Of a DNA stretch of 64,000 nucleotides, positions 33,817 through 43,417 are shown in pieces. The position numbers and the translations under genes were made by a program. The stretch is from Mesosutterella porci (GTDB lineage Bacteria > Pseudomonadota > Gammaproteobacteria > Burkholderiales > Burkholderiaceae_F). Each line of letters begins with the position of its first letter. Positions within the stretch are counted from its first letter, which is position 1. Location of the stretch: the NCBI RefSeq assembly GCF_022134585.1, contig NZ_JAKNCT010000010.1:44380-108379 (forward strand), read 5' to 3'. The notes under the pieces were generated by a model. The model was not told where the DNA came from and did no database searches. It was given only the letters and a program-made list of their open reading frames with translations.

Positions 33817-35034
33817 AAGGGGCGGTGAAGCTTCCCGAGTTCTTCAAGCGGATCGCCCCGGGGGCGAGGCTGCGCGTCACCGGCCACGTGAACTAGCCGT
33901 ATCTGCCGCACGCCGGCAACATCACGAAGTACCGTGTGGGCGGCAAGATGGCGGGCGGGCTCGAGCTGATCGCCGCGCTCAAGAAGTGCGTCGAGGAGAG
34001 AAAGATCGAGACCTGGCTCAACTCTCCCGCGCTGGAACTCATCCGTGAGGGAAATACGGTGGTCGGCGCGACCGCCCGGCACGACGGCCGCGTGGTGCGC
34101 ATCAAGGCCCGCCGCGGCGTCATTCTCACCACCGGCGGCTACGAGTACGACAAACAGTCTCTGCAGAACTTCTGTCAGGGCACGAAGGTGCTCGGGCTCG
34201 GAAACCCCGGCAACACCGGCGACGGACTTCGGATGGCGGCCTCGATGGGCGCCCGCATGTGGCACATGACCTCCTACTCCTGCCCGCTCGGGATCAGGAT
34301 TCCGGGCTGCAACGGCCGCGGTCTTCGTCACCATGATGACCCCGAACTACATCATCGTGAACCAGGACGGAAAGCGTTTCTGCAACGAGGCGGGCGTCGA
34401 CTTCCACGGCTTCATTTACGCCGTGAACCAGCTCGACGGCGTGAAGCACCGCTATCCCGCGATCCCTTGCTACATCGTGATGGACGAGGCGGGGCGGCTC
34501 GCCGGCCGGCCCACCCACTTCAAGTACGGCTACGCGGCCGGGATCGAAGGCTACCACTGGAGCGCGGACAGTTCGGCTGAAATCAAGAGCGGCATCGTGA
34601 AGAAGGCTGACACGCTCGAAGAGCTTGCGAAGATGATCAAGGCCCCGGCTGAGAACCTCAAGGCTCAGGTCGCGCGCTGGAACAAGGACATCAAGGCGGG
34701 CGCCGACACCGAGTTCGGCCGTAAGATCAAAAAGACGGGCAAGTCCGCTTTCGCCGGCACAGACGTTCCGACGCTTTTCGCGCCGCTCTCCGAGAAGGGT
34801 CCGTATTACGCGATAGAGTGCTACCCGGCGCTGCTCAACACCCAGGGCGGCCCGAAACGCGACGCGAAGGCCTGCGTGATGGATGTCTACAACCGCCCGA
34901 TTCCGCACCTTTTCGCCGCGGGCGAGCTGGGCTCCATCTGGGGCTCCATCTACCAAGGGTCCTCCAACGTCTGCGAGGCTCTGGTCTACGGCCAGATCGC
35001 GGGTGCGAGCGCTGCGGCTGAAAAACCGCTCTGA
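33817..35034 (+). pseudogene. FAD oxidoreductase fragment with stop and frameshift
   Basis: The N-terminal FAD-binding half is missing. The reading starts KLPEFFKRIAPGARLRVTGHVN, meets an in-frame TAG at about 33896, continues PYLPHAGNITKYRVGGKMAG and ILTTGGYEYDKQSLQNF, then changes frame between about 34305 and 34330 and runs MMTPNYIIVNQDGKRFCNEAG to AASAAAEKPL at 35034. It matches the broken gene at 5948-7489 (GNPGNTGDGLR, NTQGGP, GELGS.WG, YQG). A dead paralogue, joined at its 5' side to the truncated minus-strand gene. Confidence 0.8.
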
Positions 35035-35278
35035 TTCTTAGAACAGAATCTCTCCTTGGACTAAAGCCCCGTCGCGCTCTTTTTTGGGAAACCGGGGAGC
35101 GCGGCGTTATTCCTTAAAGCGCGGTGCTGCTCTCCGCATCGCTTTTTTCCAGGCCTTCATCTTCCCTGAAAATTTGTTTTTCCGCCCGCAGGGAGGGCGT
35201 TTCAATAAAATAGAAGCGAGATCCCCCGCCCCGTACTACGGGCTAAAACCAGCTTTCCCCCGTGAAGGTCCCCCAAAA

Positions 35279-36118
35279 ATGCGAAAACTCTTCATTCCGG
35301 TTTTCTGCGCATTGCTGCTCGCCGCGGGCTCGGTTCCTGCGGCGGCGCCCGCGCCGACCGACGAGCAGATTGCCGCGGTTTTATCGCGAGAAATGCAGCA
35401 GCTCGACCTCGAGTCCCAGTATGCGCGGACGATGCGGCTCGAGCCTGCGGAAAAGAACCGGGTGACGGCCGATGCGGTGAAGCGGCTTTTCTCGGATCAG
35501 GACTTTGCCCGCTACGCGGTGAGCCAGATGAGGCAGGTCGGGGTGTTTTCAATGAAAGACCCCGCGAAGGTGCGCGAACTCTCCGCGAGCCTCGGCCGCA
35601 GCCTCATGCTTTCGCTCTCCGACAAAGGAGCGAGCCGCCTGCCCTACGAAGACCAGCGGGCGCTCATCGCTTTTTCCCTGCGCCGGGCGCTCACCTCGCC
35701 CAACAGCCGCGCCTGCCGCTCCCAGCTGCTGAATGATCCGTCGCTTTCGAGCGTCTCGGAGCTCGCGGCCGCCGACCACCTTTTCATCAACGGGCTCTCG
35801 GTCCAGGCCTACAGGGCGCAGATGGACCGGGTGGTCCGGGCGACGCTCTCCGAAGTGAAGGGCACCCCGCCCGTGCGCCGCGCGACCGCGGCGCAGAAGG
35901 AACTCGCGGCCGAGGCTCTGCAGCGGGCCTTCGAGGCGAGGATCTCGAAACTTGACGGGCGGCGCAGGCAGCAGCTTCTTTCCGCGCTGCTCGAGCCTCG
36001 GAGCGCAGACTCCGAAGATTTCTGCGAGGCGATGAAGATCACCCTTCGTTCATATCTGGACTTGAGCGGCGAGGTGGCCGACTGGGCCTACGAGGATCTG
36101 TTTGCGGGCGGACGCTGA
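35279..36118 (+). CDS. Secreted all-helical hypothetical protein
   Basis: A 279-aa protein with a signal peptide (MRKLFIPVFCALLLAAGSVPAAA) and a mature part that looks wholly helical and charged (DEQIAAVLSREMQQLDLESQ, VRELSASLGRSLMLSLSDKGAS, AAQKELAAEALQRAFEARIS). Two cysteines (RACRSQL, EDFCEAM) could form a disulfide. I do not recognise the family. The ATG at 35279 is preceded by GAAGG and fits the signal; an upstream extension of the frame is not convincing. Periplasmic; no operon partner. Confidence 0.7.
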   Translation: MRKLFIPVFCALLLAAGSVPAAAPAPTDEQIAAVLSREMQQLDLESQYARTMRLEPAEKNRVTADAVKRLFSDQDFARYAVSQMRQVGVFSMKDPAKVRELSASLGRSLMLSLSDKGASRLPYEDQRALIAFSLRRALTSPNSRACRSQLLNDPSLSSVSELAAADHLFINGLSVQAYRAQMDRVVRATLSEVKGTPPVRRATAAQKELAAEALQRAFEARISKLDGRRRQQLLSALLEPRSADSEDFCEAMKITLRSYLDLSGEVADWAYEDLFAGGR

Positions 36119-36184
36119 GCCGGGCCGCGAGGCTGTTCGGGACCGCGCGGTGAAGCATGCGGGTCCCAAGGCGGAGAGAGAAGA

Positions 36185-36234
36185 AAAAATTCCGGCGCGC
36201 GCCCGGGGAGAGAGGACCGGGTGCGCGCCGGAAG
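36185..36234 (-). terminator. Strong minus-strand terminator
   Basis: A long GC stem (36191-36207 with 36218-36234, with small mismatches) followed on the minus strand by TTTTTT. It lies 25 nt past the stop of the flavoprotein pseudogene. Confidence 0.8.
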
Positions 36235-36258
36235 GACAGACAACTTGAAAAAACGCTT

Positions 36259-37742
36259 TTAAAGCTTCTTCGCAGCCGATTCGCCCTCCTTCTTCCCGAA
36301 GGTGTAGACGTCGGCGATTGCGTTTCCGCCCAGGCGGTTCGCGCCGTGAATGCCGCCGGTCACTTCTCCCGCGTCGTAGAGGCCCTTGATCGGGACGCCC
36401 TTCTTATTGAGCACCTGGCCGTTCACGTTGATGCGGATGCCGCCCATCGTGTGGTGAACCGACATTCCGGCATAGCAGGCCCAGAACGGCGCCTTTTCGA
36501 TTCTGCGCAGATTGCGGGGGTTTTGCCGAAGGCATCCTTCTTCTCATCGCACCCTTTGTTGTACTCGTCCACCGTCTTCTTGAGCTGCACGGGATCCACG
36601 CCCATTTTCTTGGCGAGTTCCTCAATGGTGTCGGCGGTCCAAGCGTCTCCGGTTTCAAGTCCTTTCTTCGCGCCGTTCTGGTGCCCGAGGTTCAGTTCGG
36701 AAAAGCCGCGGCTGTCGATGATGGAAAAGCCGGTCTGCCCCGGAAGAGAGAGCACGGCGTCGCGGATAACGTCGCGGCGTTCGTCCTCAGCGACAAAGCG
36801 CTTGGCATCCTTGCCGACCATAATGAAGTTGGCGGCGTTCAGGTGCATGATGACCCGGTGGCTGCGTCCCGGAGGGCAGCCGGGGTTGTACTGGATGAAG
36901 TCCATGCCGACGGTATCAGCGCCGATGTCTTCGAGCAGCGGAATCAGGTCGCCTGTGGAGCAGGGCCGGTTAGTGGTCGTCAGGTTGAGGAACCGGGGAT
37001 CGTATTTGGCGCGCATCTTGGGATTGGCGCCGAAGCCTCCGGTCGCGCAGATCACGGACCTGCGGGCGCGGATGAAGTGAGGCTTGCCGGCTTTGTCCGT
37101 GTATTCCACTCCGAGGACCGGGCCGGCCAGGGGCTGTTCGCGGATCACATGCACAACCCGGGAGTTCGTGCGGATCTTGACGCCGAGCTTCAGCGCCTGC
37201 GGTTCGAGCACCTTGATGTAGTCGCTTCCGAGCGACCCGTAGGGGCCGTGGGCACGGGGATAAAGCCCGCCGTAGATCTGGTAGACCTTTGGCTTGAACT
37301 TCATGCCCATCGACTCGAGCCACTGAAGCGCGGCGTAGGAATTTTCCGTCATCGTTTTCACGAGTTCAGGATTGGCGCGGTTGTCGCCGCCGGCCATGGT
37401 GTTTTTGAAATGATTCTCAGGGCTGTCGACGATGTTTTGGGCCTTCTGGCGCGGCGGGTCGTAGGTGTTGAAACCGCCGCCCGAAATGGAGGTGTTGCCT
37501 CCAACAAATGACATTTTTTCGAGAATGAGAATGTTCTTAACGCCGTGCTGGGCGGCCGAAACCGCGGAGGCGAGGCCGGCGCCGCCCGCGCCGACGACCA
37601 CCACGTCAAAGGTTTCGTCCCACCTGCGCGGCAGCTTGCAGGGATTTTCAACCGCAAAGGACGGAGCCGCGGCAAGGCCTACGGTACCGGCAACGGCAGA
37701 TCCGAGAAAACGGTGTCTGTTGAGGAAGATTCTCCTTTCCAA
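36259..37742 (-). pseudogene. FAD oxidoreductase, mosaic of two paralogues and broken
   Basis: From 37725 down to about 36436 the DNA is almost identical to the intact gene at 51417-52892. From there to the stop it instead matches the C-terminus of the gene at 41511 (INVN.QVLNKKG.PIKGLY, DVYTFGKK.GESAAKKL). The switch is at the conserved HHTMGG codons. Three lesions: one T is missing at 36521-36524 (TTTT against TTTTT), which takes the last 60 codons out of frame; the ATG start is absent, leaving a TTG ahead of its own ribosome site; and the Tat motif RRRFLG has become RHRFLG. The product would not be exported even if read. Confidence 0.88.
36436..37725. repeat. 1.29-kb direct repeat, copy 1
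   Basis: Pairs with 51594-52884. By eye I count about 16 substitutions and one single-base length difference, near 98.7 percent identity. Both copies are in the same orientation. Confidence 0.85.
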
Positions 37743-37868
37743 GAGTTAAAAGGCGTGAGCCGGCTCTTCGCCGGCTCCTGCAAAGGAGTGCAAGCAGGAG
37801 TAGGCCGTGAGGTCAACCCCGTTTGAATTAGGGAAATGCCGGTTGACGCGTCGGCAGAATCGGGAAAG

Positions 37869-37893
37869 AAAAAGCCGGGAGAGACCTCCCGGC
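37869..37893 (-). terminator. Terminator of the 38006-39499 gene
   Basis: A perfect 8-bp stem (37874-37881 with 37886-37893) followed on the minus strand by TTTTTC. Confidence 0.75.
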
Positions 37894-38005
37894 CGAAAAA
37901 GAAGGGAAAGCAGCCGTCCGCCTGAAGGAGAGAAGCAGGCGGGCGGCCGCTGAAGGGGCAAAGCCGATGCGCCGAAAGAGTGCGCAAGGGCTTCGCCCTT
38001 TTTTG

Positions 38006-39499
38006 TCAGACCTTCTGTGCGGCAGACCGGCCGGCGATGCGCCCGAAGACGTGGATGTCCAGCACGGCGTTGCCGCCCACGCGGTTCGAGCCGTGGATGC
38101 CGCCGGTCACTTCGCCCGCGGCGTAAAGGCCCGGGATCACCTTGCCGTCAAGCCCGATCACGCGGGCGTTCTTATCGATCCTCACGCCGCCCATCGTGTG
38201 GTGGCAGGCCATCGCGGAGACCGCGGCCCACCAGGGGCCTTTCTCGAGCTTGTGGATCAGCATCGAGGGATCGCGCCCGAGCGGATCCTTCTTCGTGTCC
38301 ACGGCCTTGTTGTACTCGTCGACGGTCTGCTTGAGGACCGCGGGATCGATCTTGATCTTCTTCGCGAGCTCGTCAAGGGTCGGGGCGGTGTAGGCGTCTC
38401 CTGTCTCAAGGCCTCTCTTTGCGTCGCGCTGGGCGGCAGCGGGGTTGGCCGCGAAGCCGTCGGCATCAACAATCACATAGCCCCACTGCTCGGGGAGGTT
38501 CAGCACGGCGTCGCGCAGCACGTCGCGGCGGGCGTCCTCGTGCACGAAGCGCTTGCCGCGGAGGTCGACGTAGATGTAGCGCGAGACGTCGAGGTGCAGG
38601 GACTGGCGGATGCCGTTCTGGTGGCCCGGGCGAGGACCCGGGTTGCACTGGATGTAGTCGGTGCCCACGAGCATCGCGCCCGCGGCGTTCGCGGCGAGCA
38701 TCACCTCGCCCGTCGAGCAGGCCGTGTTGTTGGTCGTCGTGAGGTTCCTGAGCCTCGGGTCGTAGACCGAGCGCAGGATCGGGTTCGCAGCGTAGCCGCC
38801 CGCGGCGAGCACCACGCCCCGCTTCGCGCGGATCGCGATCTTTTTGCTGTTCTGGGTTGCGAGCACTCCGAGCACGCGCCCCTTCTGGGCGCCTTCGCGG
38901 ACGATGTCGCTCATCTTGGTGTTGAGGAGGAACTTGACGCCGAGCTCATCGGCCTTCGCCTTGAGCACGCGGATGTAGCCCGCGCCCTTCGACTCGGCCG
39001 CGAGGTGGGAGCGCGGATAGAGCGCGCCGTAGACCTGGATCACCTTCGGCTGGAACTTCATGCCGAGGGACTCGAGCCAGTGCAGGGTGGGCAGGCCGTT
39101 TTCGCAGAGCGTCTGCACGAGGACGGGGTCGGCGCGGTAGTCGCCCGCAGCGAGCGTCTGCTTCACGTGCAGCGCCACGCTGTCCTTGATGCCCTGCTTG
39201 CCCTGGCGCTCAGGATCCGGGGAGTTGTAGTAGCCCGAGCAGAGAAGCGTGTTGCCGCCCACAAAGCCCAGTTTTTCAGCGACGATGACCTTCGCGCCAG
39301 ACTGCGTTGCAGAAATCGCGGCAGCCAAGCCCGCTCCGCCCGAGCCGATCACCACGACATCGGCCGTGTAGTCCCATTTCGTCGGTTTTTTGCAGGGGTC
39401 GGCCGCAGCGGCGGCAGTCTGGGACGCGGCAAGCGCGGCAGAAGCAGCCGCTACCCCGCCCGCTTTCAGCAGGTTTCTGCGATTAAGAGTGACGGACAT
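38006..39499 (-). CDS. Tat-exported FAD-dependent fumarate-reductase-like flavoprotein
   Basis: This 497-aa protein begins with a twin-arginine signal (NRRNLLKAGGVAAASAALAA). It continues with the FAD motif VVIGSGGAGLAAA (about 48-60) and GFVGGNTL, the catalytic segment GKRFVHEDARRDVLRD (acid-catalyst Arg present), CHHTMGGVRI (substrate His present) and GGIHGSNRVGGNAV (second substrate Arg present). All hallmarks of fumarate-reductase chemistry are kept, so it should reduce a C=C bond of an unsaturated acid in the periplasm, exported folded with FAD. It has no FMN or haem domain; electrons must come from a separate carrier not encoded here. A dyad and AT-rich DNA upstream suggest regulated expression. 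Confidence 0.9.
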   Translation of the reverse strand: MSVTLNRRNLLKAGGVAAASAALAASQTAAAAADPCKKPTKWDYTADVVVIGSGGAGLAAAISATQSGAKVIVAEKLGFVGGNTLLCSGYYNSPDPERQGKQGIKDSVALHVKQTLAAGDYRADPVLVQTLCENGLPTLHWLESLGMKFQPKVIQVYGALYPRSHLAAESKGAGYIRVLKAKADELGVKFLLNTKMSDIVREGAQKGRVLGVLATQNSKKIAIRAKRGVVLAAGGYAANPILRSVYDPRLRNLTTTNNTACSTGEVMLAANAAGAMLVGTDYIQCNPGPRPGHQNGIRQSLHLDVSRYIYVDLRGKRFVHEDARRDVLRDAVLNLPEQWGYVIVDADGFAANPAAAQRDAKRGLETGDAYTAPTLDELAKKIKIDPAVLKQTVDEYNKAVDTKKDPLGRDPSMLIHKLEKGPWWAAVSAMACHHTMGGVRIDKNARVIGLDGKVIPGLYAAGEVTGGIHGSNRVGGNAVLDIHVFGRIAGRSAAQKV

Positions 39500-39559
39500 G
39501 GTCTTCTCCTTAAAAACACATCAGAAACAATAACATCTATGCGATATCACTTAAAAAAT

Positions 39560-39640
39560 TAGACCTTTTGATTATGAAAATAAAATATTATTTTTGTATG
39601 AGTTCCATATATTCAAGATATGGATAAAAAATAAATTCAT
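39560..39640. promoter_or_regulatory. AT-rich control region with a CCATAT/ATATGG dyad
   Basis: In very AT-rich DNA upstream of the 38006-39499 gene, CCATAT (39605-39610) and ATATGG (39618-39623) are 7 nt apart, a size suited to a dimeric regulator. The DNA resembles the AT-rich boxes at 43372 and 46314 only loosely. Confidence 0.4.
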
Positions 39641-39970
39641 ACCTAATGAACGGAAAGAAAAAGAGTAATTTTTTCACCTCTTTCTGAACATGCCTTTGGC
39701 GCAGGCGCGCTGAAGCTAAACGAAGCTGATTCTTTTGGATGATGCCTGGATCAATCAAACCCGGAGGGACAAATCAGGGCCTGAATTTCGTTCGTGTCCC
39801 CGCACTCTTTTCCCCAAAGAAAAATTCATACGGGCTTCCCGCTCGTCCAGCCCTGCGGCCGGACGCAGGACGGCAGGTATACTGGAGCTCCTGACGCCTA
39901 AGAACTTGGCGGCGGCCGGCCCGGTCCTGCCGCCCGCCAGATTCCAGCGCCGCACCTCCTTTATCCCTGC

Positions 39971-41365
39971 ATGCCCCAGAGCTCCACTTCGTCCGCCCCG
40001 CCGCTTCTGCGGCAGATCGCGTCGCTTGCCGGCCCCATCTTTATCGCCAACCTCGCCATCGTGCTCACGGGGACGATGGACACGGTGATGGTGGGGCACG
40101 TCTCCGCGGTGGAGCTGGCCGGCGTGGCGCTGGGAGCCACCGTCATCAACTGGCTTCTCGTCTCCTTTGCGAGCGTGATCCAAGGGCTCTCGCCGATCGC
40201 GGGCTATCTCTTCGGCGCGAAGGACTACCCGAAGATCGGGCTCGCCCTCGCGCAGGGGCTGTGGCTGAGCGTCCCGCTTTCGATCATCGCGCTGCTTTTG
40301 GGCGCGAACACGCAGTTCTGGCTCGACCTCGCCGGCATCTCGGGGCCGGAGGCGGAGGTGGCGGCGCACTACATTCGCTCGGCCCTTCCCAGCATTCCCG
40401 CGGTGATCCTCGCCCGAAGCTTCATCGCTGTGAATTCCGCGGTCTCGAAGCCGGCAATCACAATGGCCGTCATGCTGGCCTCGGTCGCCCTCAAAATCCC
40501 GCTCAACCTGCTCTTCATCTACGGGGGAGCGGGAGTGCCCGCGATGGGCGGGGCGGGCGCGGGGCTCGCGAGCTCCGTGTCCTGCTCTTTTTCGCTCGCG
40601 GCCTACGCGCTTGTGTGGCGGCTGCACCCCTGCTTCGTGCGCATGCGGGCCGGGGCCCGGGCTCGGATTTCCCTGCCGCTTCTCGCGAGGCTCCTCCGGC
40701 TTGGCGTCCCGATCGGGCTCTCCAGTTTTTTCGAGATGTCCTCCTACACCCTGATGGCGATTTTCATCGCGCGGTTCGGGGTTGAGGCTCTTTCCGCGCA
40801 CCAGATCGTGGCGAACCTCGTGTGGCTCTACTACGTGCTTCCCATGGCCGTGGGGATCGCGGGGAGCGTCCTCGTCTCCCAGGCCCTCGGGGCGGGCCGG
40901 GCGGAGAAGGCCCGTGAGGCGGCGAGGGCCTGCGTGCAGGTCTCGCTTTGCTGCGCCGCGGTTATCGCTGCGTTCACCTGGTGCTTCAGGGCGGGCATCG
41001 CCTCCTTCTACAGCTCGGACCCCGCGATCCAGGCCGCGACCGTCGCGTTTCTTGCCTGGGTGCCGCTTTACCACCTGATGGACAGCCTTCAGTGCGCGAG
41101 CTCCAACATCCTGCGGGGCTATCAGGTCACGTTCCTGCCGATGGCGGTGAGCAGCCTGCTGCTCTGCGGGGTCGGGGTGGGGCTGGGGTGCGTGTTCTCG
41201 GGGGTGGTTCCGGGGACCGGCTTTCACGCCGGAGCCATAGCGTTCTGGCAGGCGGCCGACGCGGCGCTCGTCCTCGCGGCCGCGGCGCTCCTTTTCCTTC
41301 TCAGGCGCTGCGCAAGGCGCGCCCTTCACAAGTTCCCTGAAGCGATCGCGGAGATGAAGCTGTAG
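39971..41365 (+). CDS. MATE family efflux transporter
   Basis: This 464-aa inner-membrane protein has twelve helices in the MATE arrangement: LLRQIASLAGPIFIANLAIV and MDTVMVGHVSAVELAGVALGATV in the N-lobe, GLASSVSCSFSLAAYALVW, and GVPIGLSSFFEMSSYTLMAIFIARFG at the start of the C-lobe. It is NorM/MdtK-like and exports cationic drugs or metabolites by ion antiport. The region upstream (39640-39960) has no other gene. It is convergent with the FMN/FAD reductase at 41511 and has a close, truncated paralogue fused to a flavodoxin fragment at 47350-48693. Confidence 0.9.
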   Translation: MPQSSTSSAPPLLRQIASLAGPIFIANLAIVLTGTMDTVMVGHVSAVELAGVALGATVINWLLVSFASVIQGLSPIAGYLFGAKDYPKIGLALAQGLWLSVPLSIIALLLGANTQFWLDLAGISGPEAEVAAHYIRSALPSIPAVILARSFIAVNSAVSKPAITMAVMLASVALKIPLNLLFIYGGAGVPAMGGAGAGLASSVSCSFSLAAYALVWRLHPCFVRMRAGARARISLPLLARLLRLGVPIGLSSFFEMSSYTLMAIFIARFGVEALSAHQIVANLVWLYYVLPMAVGIAGSVLVSQALGAGRAEKAREAARACVQVSLCCAAVIAAFTWCFRAGIASFYSSDPAIQAATVAFLAWVPLYHLMDSLQCASSNILRGYQVTFLPMAVSSLLLCGVGVGLGCVFSGVVPGTGFHAGAIAFWQAADAALVLAAAALLFLLRRCARRALHKFPEAIAEMKL

Positions 41366-41372
41366 ATAAGGC

Positions 41373-41421
41373 GCGGGGCAGGGGGAAAAGGGGCTTGCCG
41401 CCCCTTTTCCTCCCGCCCCGC
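41373..41421. terminator. Bidirectional terminator between convergent genes
   Basis: Nested inverted repeats: GCGGGGC (41373-41379) with GCCCCGC (41415-41421), and inside these GGAAAAGGGGC with GCCCCTTTTCC. It ends the MATE transcript from the left. Confidence 0.75.
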
Positions 41422-41446
41422 GTGATCTCAGGAATCAACGAGAGAA

Positions 41447-41488
41447 AAAAGACCGGCGGCCGAAAGGAGAGAGAAAAGCCGGCCGCCG
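41447..41488 (-). terminator. Terminator of the 41511-43298 reductase
   Basis: CCGGCGGCC (41453-41461) pairs with GGCCGCCGG (41480-41488); the minus strand continues TCTTTTTTC. Confidence 0.7.
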
Positions 41489-41510
41489 GCATGAAACCGC
41501 TTCGGAAGCT

Positions 41511-43298
41511 TTAAAGCTTCTTCGCAGCTGACTCGCCCGCCTTCTTGCCGAAGGTGTAGACGTCGGCGATCGCGTTTCCACCCAGGCGGTTCGCGCCGTG
41601 AATGCCGCCGGTCACTTCGCCCGCGGCGTAGAGGCCTTTGATCGGAGCGCCCTTCTTATTGAGAACCTGCGCGTTCACATTGATTCGGATCCCGCCCATC
41701 GTGTGGTGCACGGTCGGCACCTTGCGGCAGGCGTACCAGGGCCCCTCGGTCATCGGGGCGTCGTCGGTGTTCGTGGCGACGAATCCGAACTTGTCGGGCG
41801 TGCCCTTGTTGCGCGCAGCCTTGTTGTATTCCTCGACCGCCGCCTTCAGGTGGTCGGCCGGGACGTTGAGGATCTTCGCCATGTCGTCCAGGGTCGCCGC
41901 CTTCTTCACGCGGCCGAGCGCGAGCATGTCCTTCATGGTGACGCCCATGCGGTCCGGCTTGTTTTCGTCGGGGTAGCGCAGCTTGTTCATGAGGAGGTAG
42001 TAGGTGCCGCCTGGCTGCTTGAAGATCGCCTTGCAGAGCGTGTCGCGCGCGGCGCCTTCGCTTACGAATCGGTCGCCGTTCTTGTTGATGAAGAGGCGGT
42101 TGCGGCCCGAGGTGGCGATGTCCTGCATGAGGCCGGTGCCGGGCGTTCCGTTCGGGTGCAGCTGGATGTCGGAAAGCCCGATGATGTCGGCTCCTGCCTG
42201 TTGCGCGATCTTAAGCCCATCGCCCTGAGCGGCCTTATTCACGTTTGTGGTGCCGATACGCGAGTCGAGCTTCACTTCCTTCCACACCCCGGTGTTCACC
42301 TTCTGGCGGAAGGGAATATTGGCCCCGAAGCCGCCGGTCGCGATCACAACGCTCGGGCCCGTCACAGTGACGCTTTGTTTGTCGTGGCGCAGCGCTTTCA
42401 CGCCCGCGACCGCCCCGTTTTTCATGACGAGAGACTTCGCCTGGGTGTCAGTGAGGATTTCAACCCGGTCGCCGAAGCTCTTCAGGCGGCTTTCAAACAC
42501 GGACGTGTAGGCCCAGCCGGCCGGCTTCACCCCGTAGTGGCTGCGCTGTCCGAGGGAGCCCGTGGCGGCGCCGATCTTGTCGCGGAACACGACGCCTTCC
42601 TTTTCCAGCCACTCGAGGGCGTGAATGGAGTTGTAGGTGAGGTAGTGCACGAGCTCGGGGTCGCCCTTGTAGTGGCCGCCCCGCATGGTGGCCTCAAAGA
42701 AGATGGGGAAGGAGTCGACGATGCCCTGGGCTTTCTGGCGCTTGTCGTCCACGGCGTTGAAGGCACCGCCCGAGACCTGCGTGGAGCCACCGAGGTAGCC
42801 GAGTTTCTCGAGGATCACGACCTTCTTCGCGCCGCTCTCCAGTGCGGAGAGGGCGGCGGCCATGCCCGAGCCGCCTCCGCCGATCACGATGACGTCACCC
42901 GAGGTCTTCACGGGCGCCGTCGCGTATTTTTCCGTGTTCTTGTTCCACTGCTTGAGATCCTTTTTCGTCGCGCCCGCCTGCTCGAGGCACTTCTGTACGC
43001 CTTCGACCAGCGCGCCGCTCGAGATCGTGGCGCCGGTCATCGCGTCAATGCCGATTGACTGCCGGTCGATAATCTTGCGGGAAAGGGCGGGGAGCGCCAC
43101 GCGCCCGATGCCGTTGGACTCAAGGTTCTTCGAAGTGTCGATGGCGCTGAGCTTTCCGCCCGCAATGGTGACTTTTACCGTGAGCGGCGCATTGTGCCCG
43201 TTGACCCGGGCCTCATAGGTGCCGTCCCTCAGGGCGGCGCTCGCCGAGAAAGCCACCGAGGCGGCGGCAAGCCCTAGGACGATCTTCCTGAATCTCAT
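41511..43298 (-). CDS. Periplasmic FMN-FAD fumarate-reductase-like enzyme (UrdA/FrdA-like)
   Basis: A 595-aa protein with a Sec signal (MRFRKIVLGLAAASVAFSASA), an FMN-binding domain (24-110) carrying the flavinylation motif DAMTGAT (Asp85 to Thr91, FMN linked by ApbE), and an FAD reductase domain (VIVIGGGGSGMAAA at 136-149, EKLGYLGGSTQVSGGAF). Catalytic blocks are complete: GDRFVSEGAARD, VHHTMGGIRI, GGIHGANRLGGN. This architecture is that of periplasmic urocanate/fumarate-type reductases. The ATG at 43298 follows GGAG by 8 nt; a longer upstream reading is not supported. A divergent LysR gene and a shared AT-rich box upstream (43372-43410) indicate regulation by that LysR protein and its acceptor substrate. 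Confidence 0.92.
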   Translation of the reverse strand: MRFRKIVLGLAAASVAFSASAALRDGTYEARVNGHNAPLTVKVTIAGGKLSAIDTSKNLESNGIGRVALPALSRKIIDRQSIGIDAMTGATISSGALVEGVQKCLEQAGATKKDLKQWNKNTEKYATAPVKTSGDVIVIGGGGSGMAAALSALESGAKKVVILEKLGYLGGSTQVSGGAFNAVDDKRQKAQGIVDSFPIFFEATMRGGHYKGDPELVHYLTYNSIHALEWLEKEGVVFRDKIGAATGSLGQRSHYGVKPAGWAYTSVFESRLKSFGDRVEILTDTQAKSLVMKNGAVAGVKALRHDKQSVTVTGPSVVIATGGFGANIPFRQKVNTGVWKEVKLDSRIGTTNVNKAAQGDGLKIAQQAGADIIGLSDIQLHPNGTPGTGLMQDIATSGRNRLFINKNGDRFVSEGAARDTLCKAIFKQPGGTYYLLMNKLRYPDENKPDRMGVTMKDMLALGRVKKAATLDDMAKILNVPADHLKAAVEEYNKAARNKGTPDKFGFVATNTDDAPMTEGPWYACRKVPTVHHTMGGIRINVNAQVLNKKGAPIKGLYAAGEVTGGIHGANRLGGNAIADVYTFGKKAGESAAKKL

Positions 43299-43371
43299 GC
43301 TGTTTTCTCCATGGATGGCTGCGGCAGAAAGAGTTCGGCCGCGCATCTTGAAAACTTTAGGAGAACAGTGA

Positions 43372-43410
43372 ATAAATGTAAAATATATATTAAATATTTT
43401 TACTATTTAT
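43372..43410. promoter_or_regulatory. AT-rich dyad, shared control site copy 1
   Basis: The stretch beginning ATAAATGTAAAATAT and ending ATATTTTTACTATTTAT is a near-palindrome lying 74 nt upstream of the 41511-43298 start and directly in front of the LysR gene. A nearly identical sequence occurs at 46314-46350 upstream of the second reductase at the same distance. Confidence 0.65.
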
Positions 43411-43417
43411 TTTTCAT

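Noticed and set aside
37981..38006. Plus-strand hairpin AAGGGC-TTC-GCCCTT with TTTT
   Set aside because: There is no plus-strand gene upstream for it to terminate; it lies at the 3' end of a minus-strand gene and may be chance.
37967..39562. 531-codon plus-strand open frame
   Set aside because: Antisense to the Tat flavoprotein gene at 38006-39499, which has clear signal, FAD and catalytic motifs.
39755..41329. 524-codon minus-strand open frame
   Set aside because: Antisense to the MATE transporter, with Glu/Arg/His-rich composition typical of the reverse frame of hydrophobic high-GC genes.
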